53,473 bases of DNA, taken from a virus. The notes under the pieces were generated by a model. That model had not been told where the DNA came from. It worked only from the letters and a program-made list of their open reading frames with translations, and searched no databases. How positions within the stretch are numbered: position 1 is the first letter of the stretch; every line of letters begins with the position of its first letter. The stretch lies in the IMG/VR virus record IMGVR_UViG_3300012359_000030, positions 1 to 53,473 of that record. One strand, 5' to 3'. Both the position numbers and the translations under genes were made by a program. Below are positions 1 to 7,405 of the stretch, piece after piece.

Positions 1-1474
1 ATTCATGATTCAGGCGATTAGAACTATTAGCCCGCGTACCAATGAAAATTCTCCTACATTAATTTTGAAAGATGGTCAATTCAAGCGATATAGAGATGAT
101 GGATCATGCTATATGGTTCGCTGTATCTGGACTGACCAGAATCTAACTCCATTATATTTTGAGGAAATAGATGAAGATGAATATTATGATGTTCTTTATA
201 AAGCAGATCTCAATCCGAAAGACATTTATGGCGAGAGTTGGATCAAGCATGTCATGGCGGTGAATCGGGTAATTAATTCGCTGGAATCCTCAGCATTTGA
301 ATATAACTACCGTGTAGCCAAAGGACGTATCGTAGTTGATAAAGATTCAGGAGTGAAACAGATTCACAACGTTCATGGGGAGATTATTTCGAAGAATAGA
401 GGGTCAGAAGTCAAAGCATTGGATATGTCCCCCCTTCCCGTAGCAGTTCCCCAGCAAATCGAACGCATGTGGAGGTACTTGGAAGACATTTCAGGTCTTC
501 ACGAGGCTTCATTAGGCCGGATTCCTACCGGAGTGAAGTCAGGAGTCGGTGTAGCGGAACTAAAACAAGCCGATGCCACCTCTCAAGACGATTTAGTAGA
601 CAATTTAGAGGACTTTTTGGAAGAAGTAGCACGGAAACTTCTGAAAGTAATCGCTAAAAACATGGATACCTACCAGATAATCAAAGATTTGGGTGCGAGA
701 GAGGGTCAGGAGAAATATTTCGTGGCTATTGGTGAGAAATTCAACAAGAAAAAGGGCAAAGCCCAGATTCCGGGTCACGAAGGACAGATAAAAATGGGCG
801 CAGACTGGTTCGATATCGCCGAAATCAAAGAAGACAACCATGTACGGGTGAATGTCGGCTCCTGGTTGGGTTATACCAAGGAAGCCATGCAGCAAAAAGT
901 CATCCAATACTACCAATTGCAACTAATCGACCAGGCTACAGCTCTCAGACTCTTAGAATTCGGAGATGTAGATACTATTATCCAGCAATCCAGATTAGAG
1001 CAACTTCTGAAACGTCCTCCGCAAATGGGAGCGAACGGCCAGCCGATGCCCGATCAATATTCATTAGCCATGAGCGAGAATGACATGATGCTGGATGGGA
1101 CAGTAGCGACTCCGAGGGACGCTATTTCATTAGTAGAGAAAGATCAGGATCACGTTGTTCATTTAGCAGTCCATCAGGAAGCATTAGGTCGCGGAGCAGA
1201 TGAATTAATCGGTGTTCACATGGACGCACATCAACACTTCTTAGGACTCGGACAATCGAATATGAACGCAATGCAACAATCTCAAGGAGGTCAGACTTCA
1301 CCAGGACCGCAAGCTCCCACCCAACCATCATCCATGCCATCCCCCGCAGGGATGCCCTCAGCCCCAAGACCGATGGGACTCCCCGGACAGAACTTACCTC
1401 AACAGAACGTCCCTCAAAATATGGCAGCGATCAATCAGAACGCTTCACAGAACGCAGGGGGAATATTGTCATGA
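1..1474 (+). CDS. Phage portal protein (5' truncated by window edge)
   Basis: The frame is open to the left edge; the first ATG (position 5) is probably internal, so only the C-terminal 489 residues are visible. Portals form the dodecameric ring through which DNA enters and leaves the head. The stretch around residues 160-200 (ISGLHEASLGRIPTGVKSG, then an acidic helix) matches the helical core typical of podovirus-like portals, followed by an alpha-helical region. The last ~75 residues are a low-complexity Pro/Gln/Asn/Met-rich tail (420-489), common as a flexible portal tail. It is on the plus strand while all later virion genes in the window are on minus. Family assignment is by pattern recognition; portal is the best reading but no alignment was run. 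Confidence 0.75.
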   Translation, partial: FMIQAIRTISPRTNENSPTLILKDGQFKRYRDDGSCYMVRCIWTDQNLTPLYFEEIDEDEYYDVLYKADLNPKDIYGESWIKHVMAVNRVINSLESSAFEYNYRVAKGRIVVDKDSGVKQIHNVHGEIISKNRGSEVKALDMSPLPVAVPQQIERMWRYLEDISGLHEASLGRIPTGVKSGVGVAELKQADATSQDDLVDNLEDFLEEVARKLLKVIAKNMDTYQIIKDLGAREGQEKYFVAIGEKFNKKKGKAQIPGHEGQIKMGADWFDIAEIKEDNHVRVNVGSWLGYTKEAMQQKVIQYYQLQLIDQATALRLLEFGDVDTIIQQSRLEQLLKRPPQMGANGQPMPDQYSLAMSENDMMLDGTVATPRDAISLVEKDQDHVVHLAVHQEALGRGADELIGVHMDAHQHFLGLGQSNMNAMQQSQGGQTSPGPQAPTQPSSMPSPAGMPSAPRPMGLPGQNLPQQNVPQNMAAINQNASQNAGGILS

Positions 1475-1480
1475 AAACAT

Positions 1481-1511
1481 AAAAAAGGGAAGATCAACTA
1501 TTGACCTTCCC
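1481..1511 (-). terminator. Intrinsic terminator of the pyrE-HAD-hydrolase operon
   Basis: Read on the minus strand, an 11-bp stem with one A-C mismatch (arms 1487-1497 and 1501-1511, 3-nt loop) is followed by six T (1481-1486). It lies about 30 nt past the stop of the minus-strand gene at 1540. There is no T-run in the plus direction, so it is not a good terminator for the portal transcript. Confidence 0.8.
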
Positions 1512-1539
1512 CGAACGGTGAATTTCTCACCCCTTACTC

Positions 1540-2139
1540 TTATTGCAATTCAATGGCGGTCTCGCTCTCTGCGATGGTTGCTACTTTAGCGAGTAGCCTG
1601 ATTGCTTCGTCATGATCTTCCTTTGTTGCTGCTGCACACAAGTCTTCAAGTACAATGACACGATAATCTCTGTCATGCGCGTCTCGTGCAGTACTCTGGA
1701 CTGCCAGATCAGTTGCTACTCCTGCAATAAGGAGGGTATCAGCTCTCTGTTCCTTGAGTACCTCGTCAAGCGTTGTGTTGTAGAATGCGCTAACACGATG
1801 CTTTGTGATGACCTTATCTGTAGGTTGTATCGTGATTGCATTATGAATTTCTGTCGCCCACGTACCAAGTTGCAATGCGCCGAATTTCTTTGCGCCTCCA
1901 AACAATGGCGAGCCGGATGGCAAGTCTGTATAGTCAGGCGAGAAACCGACACGAACGAACATCACGGGGATACCTTTTGCTCGCGCTTTCTCTATCGCAC
2001 GATTTAGCTTTGCGAACGTATCATGCGTGGAGACAAAAGCAGCATAGCCTTTTCCAGCCAGCTTTCCTTTGGTATCGACAATTTCGTTAATATAGTCGAT
2101 TATGAGTAATGCAGTTTTTTGTTTGCCTTGTGTTTCCAT
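1540..2139 (-). CDS. Isochorismatase-like hydrolase (cysteine position is Ala)
   Basis: A 199-residue isochorismatase/nicotinamidase-fold protein. The family Asp is in LLIIDYINEI (D15) and the family Lys in ITKHRVSAF (K113). In the motif GVATDLAVQST the position that is the nucleophilic Cys in nicotinamidases is Ala (A146), so it is unlikely to be an ordinary Cys amidase. True isochorismatases also lack this Cys, but the substrate cannot be told here. An AAGGGA ribosome site precedes the ATG and the start overlaps the end of the upstream HAD gene by 40 bp. It is the last gene of a three-gene metabolic operon and looks host-derived, an auxiliary gene rather than a virion gene. Confidence 0.8.
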   Translation of the reverse strand: METQGKQKTALLIIDYINEIVDTKGKLAGKGYAAFVSTHDTFAKLNRAIEKARAKGIPVMFVRVGFSPDYTDLPSGSPLFGGAKKFGALQLGTWATEIHNAITIQPTDKVITKHRVSAFYNTTLDEVLKEQRADTLLIAGVATDLAVQSTARDAHDRDYRVIVLEDLCAAATKEDHDEAIRLLAKVATIAESETAIELQ

Positions 2140-2801
2140 AATGTAATCCCTTCTTGATCTCGTAAGTAACTAGTAAAGTCGTCTTGCGTTTCAAACAAGA
2201 AATCAGGCTTGAATAGCTGTAGATAAGCTGACGGATGATAACCATATCCGACGCATGCAATATCTACTGGCACGTCTTTACAATACAATATATCACTAGC
2301 CAAGTCTCCAACATAGAGGGCATCGTCTTTTTTACTACCTACGAGAGAAAGCGCATGATTGATCTTCTCAGTCTTGGTTTTACGCATCTCTCGACCGAAT
2401 ACACCCATCAAATACTCAGGGTGATATTCTTTACACTTTCCCAAAACTTTGTGTACTGCTTCTGAGTAACTTGATGTGATAACAATCTTTGGGATGAGAC
2501 ACGCAGACAATGAGCGCACTACCTGATAAAATGGCTCCACTTCCAAAGCTCGTAAACTCATTGCTCTCGAATGGAGATCAAAAAAGTGCTTCGTTTGCGT
2601 GTCATCTAATCCAAAACGATAGAGTGAGTGTCGAAGCTCTACGCTATAGACTGTGGTCATATCCTCTTGACTCAGTACGTGCGGTATCTGAGGATAGGTT
2701 GTATGAGAAATCTTATTAATTTCTTCCATACAAACCTGCATAGAGTCTGACAACACCCCGTCAAAATCCAAAAGCAATAGTTTGTATCGTCCGGTTGTCA
2801 T
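2100..2801 (-). CDS. HAD-family hydrolase/phosphatase
   Basis: A 233-residue haloacid-dehalogenase protein of the phosphoglycolate phosphatase/beta-phosphoglucomutase type. Motif I is LLLDFDGVLSDS with both catalytic Asp, motif II is the Thr/Ser region ITSSYSEA, and motif IV is YVGDLASDI. A helical cap sits between motifs I and II. A longer reading from 2828 exists, but the ATG at 2801 has a strong GGGAGGTAA ribosome site and just clears the stop of pyrE, so it is preferred. Second gene of the operon; with pyrE it may act on a nucleotide or sugar phosphate, but the substrate is unknown. Confidence 0.85.
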   Translation of the reverse strand: MTTGRYKLLLLDFDGVLSDSMQVCMEEINKISHTTYPQIPHVLSQEDMTTVYSVELRHSLYRFGLDDTQTKHFFDLHSRAMSLRALEVEPFYQVVRSLSACLIPKIVITSSYSEAVHKVLGKCKEYHPEYLMGVFGREMRKTKTEKINHALSLVGSKKDDALYVGDLASDILYCKDVPVDIACVGYGYHPSAYLQLFKPDFLFETQDDFTSYLRDQEGITLWKHKANKKLHYS

Positions 2802-2806
2802 GGCGA

Positions 2807-3487
2807 TTACCTCCCTAAGAACGGCCAACTATATGAACTGGGAGTGCGGTAAAATTCAAGAAGCATGCTTGCTTCTTCCCGTGTGAGTTTTCCAAGTTGC
2901 ACACCTACGTCGAGGATATTGGGATAACTTGTCAATGACAGTATCCGCAAATCTCTGGGGTCAAACCGCTTCCACATGCTGTCAAAACACCAGTTCGTCA
3001 CAGTCACGAAGCCGAGGGTAGTAATCTGGTACTCTTCTTGTAAAGCATCAATAGCTTTTTCAATCGAGCCGCCGCTACTACACAAATCGTCAATGATAAC
3101 TGCACGAAGCCCCTTCGGAGGGTTGCATTCTACCAGTTTCCCTATGCCATGCGCTTTTTCAACGCTACGCACAAAACACATCGGTAAATGAGTCTTGCTT
3201 GCTACACGAGCAGCCCAGGGGATACCCGCTGTTGCAAGTCCTACGATTAGTTGCGCATCTGGATAGGCAATACGCACTATCTCTTCGAAAAAACTTGCGC
3301 ATAGTTCATAGGCTTCATACGATGTATTCAGGTACCGGCAATTGCAATAGACAGGTGCTTTAATGCCACTCTTCCAAACAAACCAATCTTCTCTCGGTCT
3401 GGAAAAGTCCACAAGATATGAACCTGTGTCATACAATGCTTTCGCAGTTTGGTTCGCTAGTGATTGACTAAAAACCGTTGTTCGCAT
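2807..3487 (-). CDS. pyrE: Orotate phosphoribosyltransferase-like protein
   Basis: A 226-residue type I phosphoribosyltransferase. The PRPP-binding signature AVIIDDLCSSGGS is present, preceded by LIVGLATAGIPWA (the PPi-loop region) and RSVEKAHGIGK, the flexible-loop region of OPRTases. These features point to orotate + PRPP to OMP, the fifth step of pyrimidine synthesis. The AAGGAG site lies 10 nt upstream of the ATG. It leads an operon with its own consensus promoter and a terminator hairpin inside the leader. In a phage this would boost pyrimidine supply during DNA replication (inference). Xanthine- or adenine-type PRTase activity is a less likely alternative. Confidence 0.82.
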   Translation of the reverse strand: MRTTVFSQSLANQTAKALYDTGSYLVDFSRPREDWFVWKSGIKAPVYCNCRYLNTSYEAYELCASFFEEIVRIAYPDAQLIVGLATAGIPWAARVASKTHLPMCFVRSVEKAHGIGKLVECNPPKGLRAVIIDDLCSSGGSIEKAIDALQEEYQITTLGFVTVTNWCFDSMWKRFDPRDLRILSLTSYPNILDVGVQLGKLTREEASMLLEFYRTPSSYSWPFLGR

Positions 3488-3522
3488 TGATTTTTTTCTC
3501 CTTTTTGTTAATGATCCTGCAT

Positions 3523-3551
3523 AAAAAAATCACCCTCTATGAGAGAGTGAT
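3523..3551 (-). terminator. Leader terminator/attenuator ahead of pyrE
   Basis: On minus, ATCAC-CTCT arms (3529-3538 with 3542-3551, one mismatch, 3-nt loop) form a hairpin directly followed by a seven-T run (3523-3529). It sits between the promoter at 3593-3621 and the pyrE ATG at 3487, so it would stop most transcripts unless relieved. It may also end transcripts entering from 3637 upward. Confidence 0.7.
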
Positions 3552-3562
3552 CGCAACTATTG

Positions 3563-3585
3563 ATTATTCTAAATTCTAGAATAAT
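3563..3585. promoter_or_regulatory. Perfect 9-bp palindrome at the pyrE start site
   Basis: ATTATTCTA and TAGAATAAT flank a 5-nt centre. The dyad begins at the predicted transcription start, so it could be a repressor operator or a 5' hairpin of the leader RNA. Confidence 0.6.
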
Positions 3586-3592
3586 ATACGAC

Positions 3593-3621
3593 ATTATATC
3601 TGTAGCTAATGCTTTTGTCAA
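3593..3621 (-). promoter_or_regulatory. Consensus sigma70 promoter for pyrE operon
   Basis: TTGACA (3616-3621), exact 17-nt spacer, TATAAT (3593-3598), read on the minus strand. Both hexamers match the bacterial housekeeping consensus perfectly. Predicted start near 3586. Confidence 0.85.
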
Positions 3622-3636
3622 TGGCAAATACTATAA

Positions 3637-3963
3637 TTAGCTTATTTTGTCAGAAAAACTTACTTTTTTAAGCAAATTTCTAATTTTCCGCTTACTAGCA
3701 AAATAAAGATCTTCTATGCCCTCATGATAGAAGAAATGCCAGAATATAAAGAACGGATTACTCCACTTCCTGACTAATTCTTCATGTCCTAATTTTGCTT
3801 GGGTCTCGGTTGTGTATCTGTAAATATCAACATTACTATAACTTCCTCTTATAAAGACCATGCTCTCGAATAGTAATGGCGGACCATGATAAAAAGCATA
3901 ATCTACTCCTAACCACACTGTTGATACCCGGAACAGATTGAAAAAGACATAATCCTCCTTCAC
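3637..3963 (-). CDS. Conserved-looking hypothetical protein, unclear start
   Basis: From the GTG at 3963 this encodes 108 residues with the segment RVSTVWLGVDYAF and RYTTETQAKLGHEELV, a pattern I associate with small phage/plasmid proteins of unknown function. The frame stays open upstream to a TGA at 4192-4194 and translates to protein-like sequence (for example IDPKTGERYHLYSREGIGYT) overlapping the preceding gene, but no ATG, GTG or TTG lies there. Either translation starts at a rare codon, continues from the upstream gene by frameshift, or the gene lost its 5' end. No function is claimed. Confidence 0.6.
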   Translation of the reverse strand: MKEDYVFFNLFRVSTVWLGVDYAFYHGPPLLFESMVFIRGSYSNVDIYRYTTETQAKLGHEELVRKWSNPFFIFWHFFYHEGIEDLYFASKRKIRNLLKKVSFSDKIS

Positions 3964-4127
3964 TCTTTTATTCTCATCGAACCATTTCTTATAATCCTCA
4001 GAGGTAATTGGCTCAGGAGATCCTTTAGCCCAATCTAAAACATTAGTATATCCGATACCTTCTCTTGAGTATAAGTGGTATCGTTCTCCTGTCTTTGGAT
4101 CAATCCAATTCTTTGAATCTAGTAATC

Positions 4128-4319
4128 TTAGCGTTTTGTCTTTCGTTCTTCTGTCAAATCTCTCACTCGTAATTCTTGAACTTGATGAATCTCACCATTT
4201 ATATTAATAATATATAACTTAGTCGCCATGACTGGAATCCACACTTTAACCTCATCCCCGATCAGGACTTCGATGATTTTATTTCCTTTCGTTTCGATAG
4301 CTAGTAAATCTTTAGTCAT
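4128..4319 (-). CDS. Small hypothetical protein (63 aa)
   Basis: A mostly beta-strand 63-residue protein (repeated Ile/Val strands such as KLYIININGEI) with a charged C-terminus. Its ATG overlaps the stop of the gene at 4316-4465 (ATGA), so the two are translationally coupled. Function not recognised. Confidence 0.6.
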   Translation of the reverse strand: MTKDLLAIETKGNKIIEVLIGDEVKVWIPVMATKLYIININGEIHQVQELRVRDLTEERKTKR

Positions 4320-4465
4320 TTTTCGTGTCTTGGGGCGTATTTCCCGAGTAATTCAAGGAACTCAGACTTGAGTTGCATAACTTCCTCACCTGTTAGTCCC
4401 GGAGGTATAACGAAACCGGGAGCCGGATCTTTCCCCTCTTTACAATGACAAATAAAAGATTTCAT
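4316..4465 (-). CDS. Small hypothetical protein (49 aa)
   Basis: ATG at 4465 overlaps the stop of the upstream membrane-protein gene and its own TGA overlaps the next ATG, so it fills the gap in a chain of ATGA-coupled genes. Residues 1-20 contain a Cys-His-Cys cluster (FICHCKEG), then a proline-rich part and a helix (EEVMQLKSEFLELLG). Function unknown. Confidence 0.6.
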   Translation of the reverse strand: MKSFICHCKEGKDPAPGFVIPPGLTGEEVMQLKSEFLELLGKYAPRHEK

Positions 4466-4695
4466 ATTTTCTCACCATCAGGCAAGTATTCATTCAAAGT
4501 CTCATAAAGATTCTCAATAACCTCCCCATTAGCTTTCAAAGCATTCCTCAATGCAACTGTCTGAATAATCCAGCACATAAAGATACTCATTAAGAACAGA
4601 GCCGTTCCAATGAGAACAAATAACAATCCTCTAATAAAGTGTTGCTGTTGAAGCAATAGTTCCGATTGTAATTGTAATAAATCTACTATTTTCAT
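4462..4695 (-). CDS. Small single-span membrane protein
   Basis: 77 residues: an amphipathic Gln/Leu-rich N-terminus (5-20), one hydrophobic segment about 22-46 (GLLFVLIGTALFLMSIFMCW region), and a charged acidic C-terminus. ATGA-coupled to both neighbours. Could be a small membrane regulator or a holin-like protein, but it is far from the lysis cassette, so no role is assigned. Confidence 0.6.
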   Translation of the reverse strand: MKIVDLLQLQSELLLQQQHFIRGLLFVLIGTALFLMSIFMCWIIQTVALRNALKANGEVIENLYETLNEYLPDGEKI

Positions 4696-5111
4696 AATAA
4701 TCGTTCTTTCTTTAAATAAAGATACATCTTCGCGGCTGCATCGGCAATCAATGATGCTTCAAAAAATGGCGCAATCCATTCCTTACTATTTCTATATCCA
4801 ACTGCGAAACCTTTTAATTCTGAGGAGATTTCTTCCAAATGGTTCGCTGGCTCTATGCATAACCAATAAACAGAATGATTCTTTTTTATTTCTCTTGGTA
4901 AGACATCCACTATCTCGTCAAAGGTTGGAGCAAGAACTTTTATCAATTCTCTTGCTGCTAATAAATTGTTATGCATCAACAAAACATATCCCTTTTCTTT
5001 TTCAATCTCATTAGGTGCTCCTTGATAATACCAACTGCCCAGATGACAAACATCTTGCGGGTATCCCGCTTCTTTTAATTGTTTAGCTAATTCTAATGAT
5101 ACGGTTTTCAT
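4692..5111 (-). CDS. Hypothetical protein (139 aa)
   Basis: A 139-residue soluble protein, ATGA-coupled to the downstream membrane protein. It starts with a helix MKTVSLELAKQLKEAGYPQ, a pattern seen in small phage-encoded proteins, and ends with FFEASLIADAAAKMYLYLKKE. The repeated pattern of a short N-terminal helix, a Trp/Tyr-rich middle and ADAAAKMYL is reminiscent of other phage hypothetical proteins. No catalytic motif seen. Confidence 0.6.
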   Translation of the reverse strand: MKTVSLELAKQLKEAGYPQDVCHLGSWYYQGAPNEIEKEKGYVLLMHNNLLAARELIKVLAPTFDEIVDVLPREIKKNHSVYWLCIEPANHLEEISSELKGFAVGYRNSKEWIAPFFEASLIADAAAKMYLYLKKERLL

Positions 5112-5176
5112 GTTATTTCGTAAGATATTTCAGTTAGTCCTACTTCCAATCGAGCATCTTCACTGAGCATTCCCAT
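5108..5176 (-). CDS. Possible 22-aa coupling peptide
   Basis: A short frame starting inside the end of the gene at 5160-5459 and ending with a TGA that overlaps the next ATG. It may only couple translation between the two larger genes. No functional motif. Confidence 0.25.
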   Translation of the reverse strand: MGMLSEDARLEVGLTEISYEIT

Positions 5177-5459
5177 ACCTTCTTATCGCGTTCTCCATAA
5201 AAGCAGGAATCGTTAACTGCGCTACTGCCATGAAACAAAGTTTATGAAGTGCCGTCCTCTTCGTATCATCGGGTTGTGTTTCAAGTTCAGGGTCATCTCT
5301 ATTATACCCGATACTCGATATCCAGACTTCCCTATCACAAAAAACACAGCGATTTTCCATCAAGGTTGGCTTGCCTTTAGAGATAGCTTTTGCTTCAAAT
5401 TCGCCCATTGCCAATGGTTTAATTTGTTTGAGAACCTCACTAGATAAATCCATGCGCAT
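5160..5459 (-). CDS. Small putative zinc-binding protein
   Basis: 99 residues with a CVFCDREVW knuckle (about 38-41) and a distant HKLC pair (about 72-75), a plausible Zn site of the type used in small phage nucleic-acid-binding proteins. The rest is helical. Function not recognised. Confidence 0.55.
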   Translation of the reverse strand: MRMDLSSEVLKQIKPLAMGEFEAKAISKGKPTLMENRCVFCDREVWISSIGYNRDDPELETQPDDTKRTALHKLCFMAVAQLTIPAFMENAIRRYGNAQ

Positions 5460-5488
5460 ACTATAGCAGATACGAGGATGATGAGCAA

Positions 5489-5785
5489 CTAGATATAATC
5501 ATCAGCGTTCATCTCGCCGCGTTTTCTTATGAAGGTTTTCGGCCGAGGATTGAGAATCTTTTCTTTCATCTCCTTAGTCAAAGGGATTTTGAGTCCTAGG
5601 ATAGATTTTGGGTCAGGGATCTTCTTTTGAACTCCCAGCTCTTCCAATTGGGGAATAGGATTCAAAAAACTCTCTAAAGATATCCGTATAACAGACGAGA
5701 AAGAGAGATTATTTTTGAAGCCATAATTCTTGGCCCGTTTATATAGATCTTCAGATAGTGAGACATTCGTTCTAATCATACACAA
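5489..5785 (-). CDS. Ribbon-helix-helix DNA-binding protein
   Basis: 98 residues. The N-terminus (MCMIRTNVSLSEDLYKRAKN, then an FSSVIRISLESFL helix) is a classic Arc/CopG-type strand-helix-helix fold, which binds DNA as a dimer through the beta strand. The C-terminal half is Pro/Lys-rich and could be an extra dimer or partner segment. A 30-bp operator-like palindrome lies directly over its start (5780-5809), the usual arrangement for self-repression. It heads the 3637-5785 minus-strand gene block and is likely its regulator. Confidence 0.75.
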   Translation of the reverse strand: MCMIRTNVSLSEDLYKRAKNYGFKNNLSFSSVIRISLESFLNPIPQLEELGVQKKIPDPKSILGLKIPLTKEMKEKILNPRPKTFIRKRGEMNADDYI

Positions 5786-5809
5786 TTACACAATTGTATC
5801 ATTGTGTAA
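5780..5809. promoter_or_regulatory. Operator of the RHH protein
   Basis: Two tandem ACACAATT units overlap a perfect inverted repeat TTACACAAT (5786-5794), 6-nt spacer, ATTGTGTAA (5801-5809), immediately upstream of the RHH start codon. RHH dimers typically bind such paired half-sites. Confidence 0.65.
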
Positions 5810-6370
5810 TAAATATGGATAGATGGGACCCAAGGTAACGGTTTGTGGAATATACGGGTACCTGGATGAGGGTCACTGACATCTATAGAATTGGGAAAGT
5901 AGGAACCATGAGGGTTTTGTATATGGGGATTGATAGCGAGATTGATATAAAATATTATATCCGACCACCCTCAAGAAACTGTCCCGGCAACATATCCGTA
6001 CACCTGGATGGGGGTATCTTGCCTATCCAAGCTCAAATAAAGGCCGATACGATCTCCTATTCAAGACCAACATGACGCTACCTACATCTCTATGTTAATA
6101 ACCTCATATAGCTCAAATTATGACCTCACAGCCCTATCTATCCTCAATCATCCATTAATTACATGTTCAATCACTGCATTACCACTATGAGCCGTCGTCA
6201 TGCTCATATTAATCACTCTAGCCTCAAATCTATGTCGCACAATAAATAATCTACGACATAACCAACGATTTTTAAACCATCTCAGCCTCGAATGTTATAT
6301 CTCAAGCGTTCGAAAATAAATACATCGACACATGCTAGTATCCTACGCTCGCAATCACTCGCGATTACAA
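5810..6370. other. ~560-bp non-coding region beside the terminase-like gene
   Basis: No convincing gene. A GTG-started frame (5845-6075) lacks a ribosome site. Two imperfect copies of a CCTGGATG-containing block occur near 5860 and 6000 (GTACCTGGATGAGGGT versus GTACACCTGGATGGGGGT). From 6070 to 6370 the plus strand is strongly pyrimidine-skewed with repeated CCTCA/ATCACT-like words. Position next to a small-terminase-like gene makes a packaging or replication-start region possible. Confidence 0.4.
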
Positions 6371-6838
6371 TCAATCATCAATGATATCGATTATTCCTTC
6401 TTTCTCCTCAAATTCTTCGATCGTCAATCTCCTCTTCAATCCTTCAGTTTCTTTTATATTCACTTGATACACATCATGTAATAGCTTCATTGCGACTAGC
6501 TGTGTTTTTCTATCTTTTTTTGTGATTATGTTCCCTTCTTTGTCCCTTAATACTCCTGTCATTGTGATAATTGGGTCGCTTGCGTCTAGTAATTCATCCA
6601 TCTTTTTAGCTAATCTTTGAGGATTTATGCCGTGCTTCTCAAGTTCGTATCTGTAATTATCAAGTAGACTCTTGACTAATGGCTTATTCATTACGTTCTT
6701 GCCTATGTTTTTTACCGTATTCGGTGCATATCCGGCTTGTCTTCCCGCTTCAGTAGGTGTCATATTGGGGTTTTCTTCTAATAATGCTACAACTTTAAGC
6801 ATTTTCTCTGAGGGTTTTTTGTGTTTTTGGTAGGGCAT
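6371..6838 (-). CDS. Terminase small subunit-like DNA-binding protein
   Basis: 155 residues. Residues ~15-50 (MLKVVALLEENPNMTPTEA, then GRQAGYAPNTVKNIGKNVMN) form a helix-turn-helix like those of small terminases, which recognise packaging sites. A helical middle and an acidic C-terminus follow (IEEFEEKEGIIDIIDD), a possible contact for the large subunit. The adjacent non-coding region fits a packaging-site partner. No large terminase gene is in the window. A transcriptional regulator is the alternative. Confidence 0.55.
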   Translation of the reverse strand: MPYQKHKKPSEKMLKVVALLEENPNMTPTEAGRQAGYAPNTVKNIGKNVMNKPLVKSLLDNYRYELEKHGINPQRLAKKMDELLDASDPIITMTGVLRDKEGNIITKKDRKTQLVAMKLLHDVYQVNIKETEGLKRRLTIEEFEEKEGIIDIIDD

Positions 6839-6874
6839 ATATTAGCAATGTATATTATGAGTTAATAACCATGT

Positions 6875-7135
6875 CTATAGTAATGTATATCCAAATCCTC
6901 GTCTTGTTTCAAGCCTGATTGTCGATGGTAGTTTTTTACGTAGTCTAGCTATTGTGGTGTCTATGGCTCTATCTGTGTAGTAGTCGCGCCAGATGATTGA
7001 TTGTATTAAATCCCGTGTGCAAGTCTTCCCTTTGTTCTCATATAGGAATCTGAATAGATCATATTCACGCTTAGTCAATATTAACTCTTGATTGTCTATC
7101 TTTATTGACGCGTGTATATGGTCTATATATACCAT
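6875..7135 (-). CDS. OmpR/PhoB-type winged-helix protein without receiver
   Basis: 86 residues that are almost entirely one winged-helix DNA-binding domain: LTKREYDLFRFLYENKGKTCTRDLI, then AIDTTIARLRKKLP (recognition helix), then LETRRGFGYTLL (C-terminal wing). In cellular regulators this is the output domain of a two-component response regulator; here no receiver is present, so activity should be phosphorylation-independent. The start lies in a very AT-rich promoter with an 11-mer shared by five intergenic sites. Likely a phage transcription regulator. Confidence 0.8.
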   Translation of the reverse strand: MVYIDHIHASIKIDNQELILTKREYDLFRFLYENKGKTCTRDLIQSIIWRDYYTDRAIDTTIARLRKKLPSTIRLETRRGFGYTLL

Positions 7136-7143
7136 ATATATAG

Positions 7144-7154
7144 TATAGCATATA
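7144..7154 (-). promoter_or_regulatory. TATATGCTATA motif, copy 1
   Basis: Exact 11-mer 9 nt upstream of the winged-helix gene start, read on minus. The same 11-mer occurs at 8409, 9070, 18243 and 41264, all intergenic. Confidence 0.5.
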
Positions 7155-7199
7155 TTATACTATTTTTCGAGTATTATTATATTGTCCTATTTTACCCTC

Positions 7200-7228
7200 T
7201 TGACATTATGACCATGATAATGTATAAT
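7200..7228 (+). promoter_or_regulatory. Sigma70 promoter for the 7406-8235 genes
   Basis: TTGACA (7200-7205), 17-nt spacer, TATAAT (7223-7228). The spacer plus -10 (TATGACNNTGATAATGTATA) recurs at the promoter at 8640. A ~170-nt untranslated leader follows to the ATG at 7406, with a small ATTGAT/ATCAAT dyad. Confidence 0.75.
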
Positions 7229-7405
7229 GCGCTCATACATTGATATACCAAGATCAATAAGACTTAGGGTATTAATGTATGGTGATTATCAGCTAGGTCT
7301 ACAAAAAAGTTAGTATGTAGCGCGAGGTAAAACTATAGCTCTAATCCTATATGCAAATATATAGGTAAGATTGAGCAATACAACACGCCTAGCCACAATA
7401 GATAT

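Noticed and set aside
1612-2090. Plus-strand frames opposite the isochorismatase-like gene
   Set aside because: Antisense of a clearly coding region with Cys/Ser-rich random-like composition.
5845-6075. 76-aa frame in the non-coding region (GTG start)
   Set aside because: No ribosome site, GTG start, mixed composition with an imperfect duplicate inside, and no neighbour coupling. Treated as non-coding.
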